A DNA stretch of 35,648 bases, taken from positions 1 to 35,648 of the forward strand of contig JALSUU010000079.1 of NCBI GenBank assembly GCA_027071075.1. The letters are read 5' to 3'. Position numbers and translations under genes: made by a program. This document shows positions 23,261-31,074 of this stretch, piece after piece (positions within the stretch are counted from its first letter, which is position 1; the number at the start of each line of letters is the position of its first letter). The notes under the pieces were generated by a model, which saw nothing but the letters and a program-made list of their open reading frames with translations, had not been told where the DNA came from and made no database searches. The DNA is from Sulfurimonas sp. (lineage in GTDB: Bacteria > Campylobacterota > Campylobacteria > Campylobacterales > Sulfurimonadaceae).

Positions 23261-24975
23261 TGTTTAAAACATTTGAAAAACTTGTTTACAAAGGTATACA
23301 GAGTAAAGCACAAAGAACATTTATACTTTTAGGAACACTTATAGCATTAATAGGTTCTATTTTGATGGTTGCACCTACAGAGATGGTTTTAGCAAAAATG
23401 CTACCAGGCAAAAATAATGATACTTTTAATATCTATGTAACTCTTGCTAAGGGAAGTTCTATTGAGCAGACACAAGAGGTTACGCAGTGTGTGAGTTCTT
23501 ATATCACACAAGAGAAAGAGGTTTTAGATACTGAAGTCTTTTTAGGGATGGGGTCGCCTCTTGATTTTGCTGGACTCATCAAAGGAAGTCAATTTAAAAA
23601 TGCTGAAAATGTAGCAGAGATAGTAGTCAACATTACGAAAAAGCATCATAGAGAGGAACCTTCATACTTTATGGTGCAAAGAATTCGCCCTATTATTCAG
23701 TCTAATTGTGAAAAACTTTACCCAGATACAAAAGTAGCATTTGTAGAACCACCTGCAGGTCCTCCAACACTCGCTGCACTTGTTATGGAAGTGTATGGAA
23801 ACAGTGCTGATGAGATTAGAACTATAGCTTCTGGCGTTGAGAAAGTATTTCACAATACAACGGGTCTTGTAGATATAGATGTGATGGAAGATGAGATATA
23901 TGAGAGTTTTGAAGTTATTGCCAATAGTACAAAAATTGCGAAATCTGGCGTAGATTTAAAACAGTTAAACAACATTTTATACCTTGCTTTTGAAGGTATG
24001 CAGATAGCTGTCAAAAACTCTGATAAATTTAACGACCAGATTCCTATCTTTTTATCACTCTCTCAAAAGTCAAAAAGATTTACTACAAAAGACTTAGAAG
24101 CTATAAAAGTAAAACTTGCTTCATTAAAACTAATGAATAAGAGGGGTATGATGATTCCAGTAACTGAGCTTGTAAACATTGTTGCTAAAAAATCAAACCC
24201 TATGATTATGACAAAAGATCTGCATCAGATGACAAATATACTTGCTGAAACAGATATGGTTTCTCAGGTCTATCCTCTTATTGAAGCCAAAGGTAAGATC
24301 ATAAAAGCATTTAGTAAAAAGTATGATGTAGAAGAAGTGGGTCTTTTTAATCTTAAACTTACAAATAAAAAGAGTGGTGCTGTTTATAATCTCATTTGGG
24401 ATGGGGAGATGAAAGTAACTATTGATACTTTTATAGACCTTGGTGCCGCCTTTATTGCGGCTCTTGTACTCATCTTTTTACTGATGGTTATTTATTATAA
24501 AAGTTATACACTGAGTGGCATTATCTTACTTGGTTCATTTCTTTCTATCATTGGGGTAATTGTTGGACACTACATTTGGAATCTCTTTACAGTAGATACA
24601 TTTTTTCTAACGGCTACTTCCCTCATTGGATTTATTGCACTTATAGGTATTAGTTCTCGTAACTCACTCTTACTTATAGATTTTACAAAATCACTTATGA
24701 GAGACAAGGGAATGCATAAGGCAGAAGCTATCGCATATGCAACAGCAACCCGTGCTAAACCAATCTTTTTAACTGCTGTAGCCATTATGCTTGCTTCCCT
24801 TCTTTTAGCGAACGATGCAGTATTTGGAGGACTTGGAGTTGCACTTATATTTGGAACAGTTGCAGCAGTTGTTGCATCACTAATAGTGGTACCTGTTCTA
24901 CTCTATATGTCTGACTTAAACGCACACTTTGATTTTCATGATGTAAGTGCTGTCTCTATAGAAGATCCACTTTAA
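23260..24975 (+). CDS. RND efflux permease, C-terminal half (split gene)
   Basis: A 571-residue protein covering the second half of an RND permease: TM7 (about 20-40), the second periplasmic porter region (about 45-385), and TM8-TM12 (391-552). PPAGPPTLAALVMEVYG and SLIGFIALIGISSRNSLLLIDF are family segments. In the latter, the TM10 lysine of the AcrB proton relay corresponds to R467. The start codon overlaps the stop of the first half (TAATG) and is preceded by a near-consensus AGGAGG, so it is translated as its own chain and not by frameshift. The two chains presumably assemble together; a functional trimer would then hold six polypeptides. Last gene of the operon, followed by a hairpin. 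Confidence 0.9.
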   Translation: MFKTFEKLVYKGIQSKAQRTFILLGTLIALIGSILMVAPTEMVLAKMLPGKNNDTFNIYVTLAKGSSIEQTQEVTQCVSSYITQEKEVLDTEVFLGMGSPLDFAGLIKGSQFKNAENVAEIVVNITKKHHREEPSYFMVQRIRPIIQSNCEKLYPDTKVAFVEPPAGPPTLAALVMEVYGNSADEIRTIASGVEKVFHNTTGLVDIDVMEDEIYESFEVIANSTKIAKSGVDLKQLNNILYLAFEGMQIAVKNSDKFNDQIPIFLSLSQKSKRFTTKDLEAIKVKLASLKLMNKRGMMIPVTELVNIVAKKSNPMIMTKDLHQMTNILAETDMVSQVYPLIEAKGKIIKAFSKKYDVEEVGLFNLKLTNKKSGAVYNLIWDGEMKVTIDTFIDLGAAFIAALVLIFLLMVIYYKSYTLSGIILLGSFLSIIGVIVGHYIWNLFTVDTFFLTATSLIGFIALIGISSRNSLLLIDFTKSLMRDKGMHKAEAIAYATATRAKPIFLTAVAIMLASLLLANDAVFGGLGVALIFGTVAAVVASLIVVPVLLYMSDLNAHFDFHDVSAVSIEDPL

Positions 24976-24986
24976 ACATTATACTG

Positions 24987-25020
24987 ACTTATCCACGGAT
25001 ATAGACTTCCTTGGATAAGT
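24987..25020 (+). terminator. Probable terminator of the RND operon
   Basis: A 9-bp stem (ACTTATCCA / TGGATAAGT) with a 16-base loop lies 11 bases after the stop codon and is followed by a T-rich tract (ACTCTTTCTATCTT). The T-run is broken, so termination efficiency is uncertain. Confidence 0.5.
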
Positions 25021-25074
25021 ACTCTTTCTATCTTATGAAAGAAGTTTAATAAAAAAAGAGGAGAAGGGAAAAGA

Positions 25075-25097
25075 AGTAGAGAGAAGAACTCTCTACT
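25075..25097 (-). terminator. Probable terminator of the serA transcript
   Basis: A 9-bp perfect stem AGTAGAGAG / CTCTCTACT with a 5-base loop lies 24 bases past the serA stop. On the minus strand it is followed by the pyrimidine-rich TCTTTTCCCTTCTCCTCTTTTTTT. It faces the RND operon terminator. Confidence 0.5.
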
Positions 25098-25120
25098 CTA
25101 GGGAGGATTTAGAAAGAAAA

Positions 25121-26710
25121 TTAAACTCTAGCGTAACTTACACTTAAACATGCATCAAGAGCAGCTAACTCTGAAAGAGATTTTTCACATACAGCATTAT
25201 CAACCAAGATAACAGCCAGTGCTTCTTTTTTCTCGTTTCTTGCTAATGAGAAGTCAGCAATGTTGATTTTATTACTTGCAAGAACAGAACCGATACTTCC
25301 AATAACTCCGGGAACATCTGTATTTTTGAACATAATCATATCACCACGGAGTGCAACATCAATATCAAAACCATTAATACTTACTAAACGCTGTACATTA
25401 TCATCAAAGATAGTAGCAGAGATAGTTGTAGTACCCTCACTTGTAGTAAGTTTAATAGTGATAAGGTTTTTATATACAGTAGAGTCTACAGAAGCCTCTG
25501 ACTCTATGTTGATACCTTTCTCTTTTGCAACAAACTCAGCATTTACATAGTTAATAGTATCTCCTGAACTCTCACTCATTGCACCAACAGCTACAAAAGT
25601 TGAAAGAGATTCAGCATATTCGCCTATCTCACCATGACCAGTTACTTTGATACTGATGATTTGGCTTTTACTCATTTGAGACTCTAAGAAACCAATTTTT
25701 TGTCCCATCTCTAAGAATGGTTTTACAAATTTTGGTATTTTTGATTCATCTATTGGTAAATTCATTGCATGTGGATAAGCGATACCTTTTGCCGCTTCCA
25801 TAGCATTGTTTGCAGCCTGTGTACCGATATTGTACTGAGACTCATAAGTGTTTGCTCCTAAGTGCGGAGAAACAACAATGTTCTCTAAATCAAGTAGTTT
25901 ATTATTGATAGCAGGCTCTTTACCAAATACATCTATACCAGCAAAACGGATTTTACCAGACTTTAGTCCATCATAGAGCGCATCTTCATTATATAAATCA
26001 CCACGAGCACAGTTGACTAAGACAACACCATCTTTCATCTTTGCTATCTCTTCTTTACCTATAATACCGATAGTCTCTTTATTTTTCGGTGTATGAATAG
26101 TAATAATGTCACAATCTAAAATATCTTGAAAATCTTTTGTATAAGTCATATCTAAATCAGTAACTTTTGATGGGTTGATATATGGGTCAAATGCAGTGAT
26201 ATCCATCTCAAAAGCTTTCGCACGCTTCGCAACACGAGAACCGATATTACCAAAACCAATAACACCTAGTTTTTTTCCTTTCATCTCATAACCATACCAC
26301 TTCTCACGCTTCCAAACTCTTTGGTTCTTTAAGTGATCGTGAGAGTATGGGAACATTCTCATACATGAAAGCATATGAGCCATAGTAAGTTCAACTGCGG
26401 CAATAGTGTTCGCAGTTGGTACATTCATAACGATGATACCCTGCTTTGAACATCCTGGGATATCTACATTATCAACACCAACACCCGCACGAACAACAGC
26501 TTTTAAGTTTGTTGCATTTGCTAAAAACAGATCATCAACATCTGTAGAACTTCTTGTTATAGCTACATCAGCTTGTGGTAAAATCTCTTTTTTTAGTTTA
26601 TCTTTTGGCTCATCTGCTGCCATTATAAAGTTGATGTTTTCATCATCTTCAAGCATTTTAAGACCAGCTGTATGAATATGGTCACACACTACTACTGTAT
26701 ATTTTTGCAT
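25121..26710 (-). CDS. serA: D-3-phosphoglycerate dehydrogenase
   Basis: SerA oxidises 3-phosphoglycerate with NAD+, opening the serine pathway. This is the long (type I) form of 529 residues: substrate- and nucleotide-binding domains (1-315), an intervening allosteric substrate-binding (ASB) region and a C-terminal ACT domain (about 455-529, MIMFKNTDVPGVIGSIGSVLASNKINIADFSL) that usually binds L-serine. The NAD loop is GFGNIG at 152-157. Catalytic residues are R236 (NCARGDL), E265 and H283 (SPHLGANT). The ATG directly follows the stop codon of the upstream small membrane protein (TAAATG), with AGGA just before, so it is co-translated with that gene and probably transcribed from the rpsA promoter. 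Confidence 0.97.
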   Translation of the reverse strand: MQKYTVVVCDHIHTAGLKMLEDDENINFIMAADEPKDKLKKEILPQADVAITRSSTDVDDLFLANATNLKAVVRAGVGVDNVDIPGCSKQGIIVMNVPTANTIAAVELTMAHMLSCMRMFPYSHDHLKNQRVWKREKWYGYEMKGKKLGVIGFGNIGSRVAKRAKAFEMDITAFDPYINPSKVTDLDMTYTKDFQDILDCDIITIHTPKNKETIGIIGKEEIAKMKDGVVLVNCARGDLYNEDALYDGLKSGKIRFAGIDVFGKEPAINNKLLDLENIVVSPHLGANTYESQYNIGTQAANNAMEAAKGIAYPHAMNLPIDESKIPKFVKPFLEMGQKIGFLESQMSKSQIISIKVTGHGEIGEYAESLSTFVAVGAMSESSGDTINYVNAEFVAKEKGINIESEASVDSTVYKNLITIKLTTSEGTTTISATIFDDNVQRLVSINGFDIDVALRGDMIMFKNTDVPGVIGSIGSVLASNKINIADFSLARNEKKEALAVILVDNAVCEKSLSELAALDACLSVSYARV

Positions 26711-27190
26711 TTAATAATCCTCTTTGTATGGCTCTAAATTTGCCACAATTTTATAATTTTTTAACACTTTTAGTAAGTTTTGTAATTTATCAACATTTTG
26801 CGAATAAATAAGTAAATCTACACTTTTACTATCTTTCTTAAGGTAATATTTAAGCTTGTGCTGTTTCAGTTCTTCTTTTAGACAAAATAGTTGATAGGGG
26901 TCCATAAGTTGTGCTGAGAGTTTATAAGTTATAGTTTTAGTTATTTTTTCATCTAAATCAGTTTTGATATAGACTTCATTTACCGGATAAGAGTAACCTT
27001 TTCTTTCCGATTTACTAAATTGGTCTAACCAACTGTTTACTGGTTTCTCTTTTTTAGTCTCTTTAGCTAAAGTCAAAGGTTCAGTATCTAAATAAACCTC
27101 TTGCGAGTTAATAGATACTAAAAAAAAGATAATAAAAATAGCCACTCCAACTGCGATGAGTGGAGTTAACCATTTTAATATCTTATGCAT
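26711..27190 (-). CDS. Hypothetical single-pass membrane protein, 159 aa, between rpsA and serA
   Basis: A 159-residue protein with one strong N-terminal membrane helix (about residues 9-28, LTPLIAVGVAIFIIFFLVSI) and no cleavage motif, so it is likely anchored in the inner membrane with about 130 residues in the periplasm. The outer part has a Lys/Glu-rich linker, a strand-rich stretch (EVYIKTDLDEKITKTITYKLSAQ) and a final segment LLIYSQNVDKLQNLLKVLKNYKIVANLEPYKEDY, whose strand-helix-strand pattern could be a small ferredoxin-like or SPOR-like fold. I do not recognise a family. It starts 13 bases after the rpsA stop and ends against the serA start. From memory, Campylobacter has a small exported protein at the same place (Cj0892c), so position may be conserved. 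Confidence 0.8.
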   Translation of the reverse strand: MHKILKWLTPLIAVGVAIFIIFFLVSINSQEVYLDTEPLTLAKETKKEKPVNSWLDQFSKSERKGYSYPVNEVYIKTDLDEKITKTITYKLSAQLMDPYQLFCLKEELKQHKLKYYLKKDSKSVDLLIYSQNVDKLQNLLKVLKNYKIVANLEPYKEDY

Positions 27191-27203
27191 TTACAAGTAA
27201 GAC

Positions 27204-28859
27204 TTACTTGAATTTGTCTTTTATTAAATCACCTAAAGAGTGTGATTCATTATCATTAATCTCTTCAAGCATAGCTTGATTTTTAATGTAATCTAATTTT
27301 TTAACAGATAAACGGATACGGTCACGCTTTGTATCAATATTAGCGATAGCAGCTTCAATCTCTTGACCAGCTTCTAACTCTTCTTTTACAAGTGGAGTTA
27401 AATCTTCATCACGAATAAGTGCATCAACACCATCTTCTAAAGATACAAATACACCGAAATCTTTGATATCACGAATAGTACCATTTACAACACTGTTCAC
27501 TTTGTGAGTCGTTGCAAACTTATCTATTGGTGACTCTAAAAGAGTTTTACGGTTTAAAGAGATTTTTTGATCTTCTGAATTAATTTTAGCGATTTTCACT
27601 TCAACTTCTTCACCAGATTTTAAAACATCTTTTGCTTTTGTGTTCTTGTCCCAAGAGATATCTTGGTTATGTAAAAGACCCTCAACACCGTCAATACGAA
27701 CAAACGCACCAAAGTCAGTTAAAGAAGTGATAGTACCAGTTACAACATCACCTTCATTATAGTTCTTTAAAAACTCATCAAATGGTTTTGGTAAAAGACG
27801 CTTTAATGAAACGCGTAATTTATGAGTGTTAGAGTTAATTTCAATAACTTCAACATCAATCTCTTCACCAACAGTTAAATAATCGTTAGGATTTTTAACA
27901 TTTTTGTTCCAAGAAATTTCTGAGATATGTAAGAAACCTTCAATATCATTACCAAGGTCAACAAATACACCATAATTTTCAATATTTGAAACAGTTACAG
28001 TAATAGTATCACCTTCATCTAGTTCAGACTCAACTTCAGCCCATGGATCTGGTAGAACTGCTTTAATCGAAAGAGATAGATGACGCTTATCTTTATCATA
28101 AGAGATAGCTTTAACTGTTACAGTATCACCCTCTTCGTAGAGTTTTGATGGATTCACTGGTCCCTTATAAGAGATTTCATTATAGTGAACAAGACCATCA
28201 ACACCACCAACATCAACAAACATACCGTATGAAGTAATTTTTTTGATAGTACCTTCAACAACAACATCTTCTGCCATTAGTTGATCAATAATCTCTTTTT
28301 TCTTCTTACGCTCTTCATTGAAAAGTTTTCTACGAGAAACAATAATAGAATTCTCTGCTGCATCAACTTTCACAACTTGTGCTTTGATTTTACGACCAAC
28401 AACTTCATCAGTATCTTTGAAGGCTGCTAATGAACGAGGCATAAAGAAAGAAACTGCATCAGCTTCTACTACATAACCACCACGGTTTTTCTTAGTAATG
28501 ATACCTTCAATGATTGTATCTTCAAAGTCATCTTTGTGTGCATCGATAAACTCAATAGTTTTCTCTTGCTCAAGAACTTTCTTATAAGAAATCTTTGGAC
28601 GCTCATTATAGTAACCCATTTGCATTACTTTAATCTTATCACCTGTGTTAAACTTTAATTCGCCATTTTCATCACGAATTTCATCAAGGCTTAAAATACC
28701 TTCTAGCTTATCACCAACACCTACTAATGCTTTGTTATCATCCATTTGGATCTCAACAATCTCACCTTCTACAATACGACTTGTCTCTTGTTTCTTTTCA
28801 CTCTCTGCAAACATTGCTGCAAAATTTTCTTCATCTAATAATTCGTTATCGAACGCCAT
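27204..28859 (-). CDS. rpsA: 30S ribosomal protein S1
   Basis: A 551-residue protein with six S1 RNA-binding repeats, starting near residues 26, 110, 193, 278, 366 and 450. The last four are the best matches (for example GTIKKITSYGMFVDVGGVDGLVHYNEIS and GTITSLTDFGAFVRIDGVEGLLHNQDIS); the first two are divergent, as expected since they dock S1 to the ribosome. S1 binds the 5' end of mRNA and helps unfold structured leaders during initiation. The length is close to E. coli S1 (557). It has its own TATAAT promoter and an AGAGGA ribosome-binding site, separated from ispH by a hairpin. Glu/Asp/Lys-rich composition and strong codon regularity fit a highly expressed gene. Confidence 0.97.
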   Translation of the reverse strand: MAFDNELLDEENFAAMFAESEKKQETSRIVEGEIVEIQMDDNKALVGVGDKLEGILSLDEIRDENGELKFNTGDKIKVMQMGYYNERPKISYKKVLEQEKTIEFIDAHKDDFEDTIIEGIITKKNRGGYVVEADAVSFFMPRSLAAFKDTDEVVGRKIKAQVVKVDAAENSIIVSRRKLFNEERKKKKEIIDQLMAEDVVVEGTIKKITSYGMFVDVGGVDGLVHYNEISYKGPVNPSKLYEEGDTVTVKAISYDKDKRHLSLSIKAVLPDPWAEVESELDEGDTITVTVSNIENYGVFVDLGNDIEGFLHISEISWNKNVKNPNDYLTVGEEIDVEVIEINSNTHKLRVSLKRLLPKPFDEFLKNYNEGDVVTGTITSLTDFGAFVRIDGVEGLLHNQDISWDKNTKAKDVLKSGEEVEVKIAKINSEDQKISLNRKTLLESPIDKFATTHKVNSVVNGTIRDIKDFGVFVSLEDGVDALIRDEDLTPLVKEELEAGQEIEAAIANIDTKRDRIRLSVKKLDYIKNQAMLEEINDNESHSLGDLIKDKFK

Positions 28860-28891
28860 TACCTATCCTCTGTTACATAAAAATTGTCGTG

Positions 28892-28897
28892 ATTATA
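28892..28897 (-). promoter_or_regulatory. -10 box of rpsA
   Basis: The minus strand reads TTTTTTAGATATAATCACGAC, a perfect TATAAT in the same TTTAGATATAAT context as the plsC promoter. Transcription would begin near 28885, about 25 bases before the ATG. Confidence 0.7.
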
Positions 28898-28940
28898 TCT
28901 AAAAAATAATGAAAATGCTATTAAATTAGCTAAAAAGAGG

Positions 28941-28974
28941 AAAGTGTTAGTAAGTTATACTTGATTAACACTTT
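28941..28974 (-). terminator. Hairpin overlapping the 3' end of ispH
   Basis: AAAGTGTTA and TAACACTTT form a 9-bp stem with a 16-base loop that contains the ispH stop codon. On the minus strand it is followed by CCTCTTTTT; on the plus strand by a run of T, so it could act both ways. It separates the pheS-ispH transcript from rpsA. Confidence 0.5.
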
Positions 28975-29791
28975 TTTTGATTGAATTGACTACATTTTGG
29001 ATAATCCAATCGGGAGTAGATGCCCCAGCACTGATGCCACAAAAATTTTTATTTTTAAACCAAAACTCTTCTATTTCCGTTTCATCTTCAATATGATAAC
29101 TATCATTGCAGTTTTCTTGTGCAATATTAAAAAGTTGTTTTGTATTTGATGAATTTTTTCCACCTATTACTATCATAACATCTGCCCCTTTAGCTATCTT
29201 ACGCACTGCATCTTGGTTCTCAAATGTAGCATTACATATAGTATTAAAAACACGAACCTCTTTATGCCTAGGAATAAGATAGTTTGCAATTGCCATATAA
29301 TCCTCAACTTTTCGTGTTGTCTGAGCAATTAATGCAATATGTTCCTTTAGTTTAAGGTTTTCAAGTTCAGAGGCATCTGTGATAACCTTAGCACCATCTG
29401 CAGCATACGACTTTACACCTCTTATCTCAGGATGTGCTTCATCGCCAAAAATAAGAACATCATATCCTGCCTCGCTCATCTCTTGAGCAATTTCTTGAGG
29501 TTTTGTCACAAAAGGACAGGTTGCATCAACAACATCAATTCCTCTTTTATGCAGTTCGGCGAGTTCTTCTTTCACAATACCATGTGTTCTAACAATCGCT
29601 TTTTCACCCTTTTTAAAACTTCTAAAGTCATCAACTAAACCAACTTTAAAATCTTTATCGAGTCGTGCTATCTCTTTAGAGTTATGAATGAGAGGACCAT
29701 AAGTCGCTGCATTTGTATTCTCTTCTGCTATTTTAATAGCACGCTTTACACCAAAACAAAATCCATAATTTTCAGCAAGTTCTATTTTCAT
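28955..29791 (-). CDS. ispH: 4-hydroxy-3-methylbut-2-enyl diphosphate reductase
   Basis: IspH (LytB) makes isopentenyl and dimethylallyl diphosphate in the last step of the MEP isoprenoid route, using a [4Fe-4S] cluster. The three cluster cysteines are C12 (GFCFGVKRAI), C92 (DATCPFV) and C185 (NTICNATFE). Substrate-binding histidines are present in LIHN, VRTHG and EAHPE, and the catalytic Glu-Thr region is in QTTRKVEDY. The SSNTKQL and GISAGAS segments bind the diphosphate. The 278-residue length is typical. The start codon overlaps the aroA stop by one base (TAATG arrangement), so ispH is the last gene of pheS-pheT-aroA-ispH. Confidence 0.97.
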   Translation of the reverse strand: MKIELAENYGFCFGVKRAIKIAEENTNAATYGPLIHNSKEIARLDKDFKVGLVDDFRSFKKGEKAIVRTHGIVKEELAELHKRGIDVVDATCPFVTKPQEIAQEMSEAGYDVLIFGDEAHPEIRGVKSYAADGAKVITDASELENLKLKEHIALIAQTTRKVEDYMAIANYLIPRHKEVRVFNTICNATFENQDAVRKIAKGADVMIVIGGKNSSNTKQLFNIAQENCNDSYHIEDETEIEEFWFKNKNFCGISAGASTPDWIIQNVVNSIKKSVNQV

Positions 29792-31074
29792 TATTTTATA
29801 AACTCTATTGTAGTTATTTTTTCTAAAAGTTCAAAGAAGTTAGGAAATGATGTGTTGATACAATCTAAGTCACTCACTTCCATACCACATCTTAGTCCAG
29901 CGATAATAAAACTCATAGCAATTCTATGATCTCCATCACTATCTACTTTTGATGCACTTAACTCACCACCTACTATTTTATAACCATCTTTATACTCATG
30001 CACTTCTAAACCACAAGAGCGAAGTCCTTCAACAACTGTCGAAATTCTATCAGACTCTTTTACACGAAGTTCCTCAGCATTTTTCACTAAAGATTCACCT
30101 TGTGCAGTTGCCATAGCTATACTCAAAGCAGGTAGTTCATCAATCAACCATGAGATATTCTCTTCTACTGTTACTCCATGAAGTGGTGCATATTTTACAC
30201 TTATATTTCCAATCGGTTCATATTTATTATCTGTAATCTCATAGGAAATATCAGCACCCATATGCTCTAAAACTTTAAATGCTTCTATTCTTGTAGAGTT
30301 AAGTGTTACACCCTCAAGAACTATAGAAGCATTTGGAGTGATAGCCGCAGCCACTGCAAAAAAGAATGCAGATGAGGGATCTGCTGGAACTCGAATAGTT
30401 AAAGGAGAGAGTAGTTTTTTCATAGGAGTGATAGTAGTTTGCAAACCATCCACTGCTATGTCTGCACCCATACCTTTTAACATTCTCTCTGTATGATCAC
30501 GAGAAAGCTCTGGTTCAGAGTATGTACAAACACCATCTGCACGCAAAGCTGCTAAAATCATACAAGACTTAACCTGTGCCGATGCAATCTTACTCTCATA
30601 ATTAAATGACTTTAGTGATGATCCACGAATACTTAGAGGAGCGAAATCACCATCTTCACGCCCATCAAGTTTTGCACCTATATTTAACAGAGGAGTAGTT
30701 ACCCGTTTCATTGGACGAGAACGAAGATACTTATCACCTGTTAAAACAAAGTGACCATTTGCAGAGCTTAAGAGTCCACAAAAGAGTCTCATACCTGTTC
30801 CAGAGTTACCACAATCAAGAACTTCAAAACTCTCTTGTATTCCATTTGAAGATATTTTTATAATCTCCCCATCATCTTCCACTGTAGCACCGAGATTTTT
30901 CACAATCTCTAAAGAGTTCATAGTATCTTCTGCTCGAAGAAAGTTCTCAATTCTACTCTCTCCATCTGCTAGCATAGCAAACATCACACTTCTATGCGAG
31001 ATAGATTTATCAGGTGCAATTTCGCTTATACTTAAAGAAAACTCTTTAGCTGGTGCTATTTTTACTTGACTCAT
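29791..31074 (-). CDS. aroA: 3-phosphoshikimate 1-carboxyvinyltransferase (EPSP synthase)
   Basis: AroA transfers the enolpyruvyl group of PEP to shikimate 3-phosphate, the sixth step of the shikimate pathway. The N-terminal PDKSISHRSVMFAML (K23, S24, R28) binds shikimate 3-phosphate. The PEP loop is GNSGTGMR at 89-96, where the usual Ala is Ser, and the second PEP segment is LRVKESDRI. The PEP loop lacks the plain GNAGTAMR sequence of class I enzymes such as E. coli AroA and looks more like the class II type found in several Campylobacterota relatives, although I would not assign inhibitor sensitivity from this. 427 residues, full length, overlapping pheT by four bases (ATGA). Confidence 0.96.
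   Translation of the reverse strand: MSQVKIAPAKEFSLSISEIAPDKSISHRSVMFAMLADGESRIENFLRAEDTMNSLEIVKNLGATVEDDGEIIKISSNGIQESFEVLDCGNSGTGMRLFCGLLSSANGHFVLTGDKYLRSRPMKRVTTPLLNIGAKLDGREDGDFAPLSIRGSSLKSFNYESKIASAQVKSCMILAALRADGVCTYSEPELSRDHTERMLKGMGADIAVDGLQTTITPMKKLLSPLTIRVPADPSSAFFFAVAAAITPNASIVLEGVTLNSTRIEAFKVLEHMGADISYEITDNKYEPIGNISVKYAPLHGVTVEENISWLIDELPALSIAMATAQGESLVKNAEELRVKESDRISTVVEGLRSCGLEVHEYKDGYKIVGGELSASKVDSDGDHRIAMSFIIAGLRCGMEVSDLDCINTSFPNFFELLEKITTIEFIK

Noticed and set aside
23250-23265. Frameshift or sequencing error splitting the RND permease
   Set aside because: The second half has its own near-consensus AGGAGG and ATG, the break lies in the natural linker between TM6 and TM7, and both ends look complete. 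Raw-read support could still be checked.
27194-27210. Palindrome CAAGTAAG-A-CTTACTTG at the rpsA stop codon
   Set aside because: Eight base pairs with a one-base centre cannot form a normal hairpin of that length, there is no T-run, and the next gene starts 13 bases after the stop, so a terminator is unlikely.
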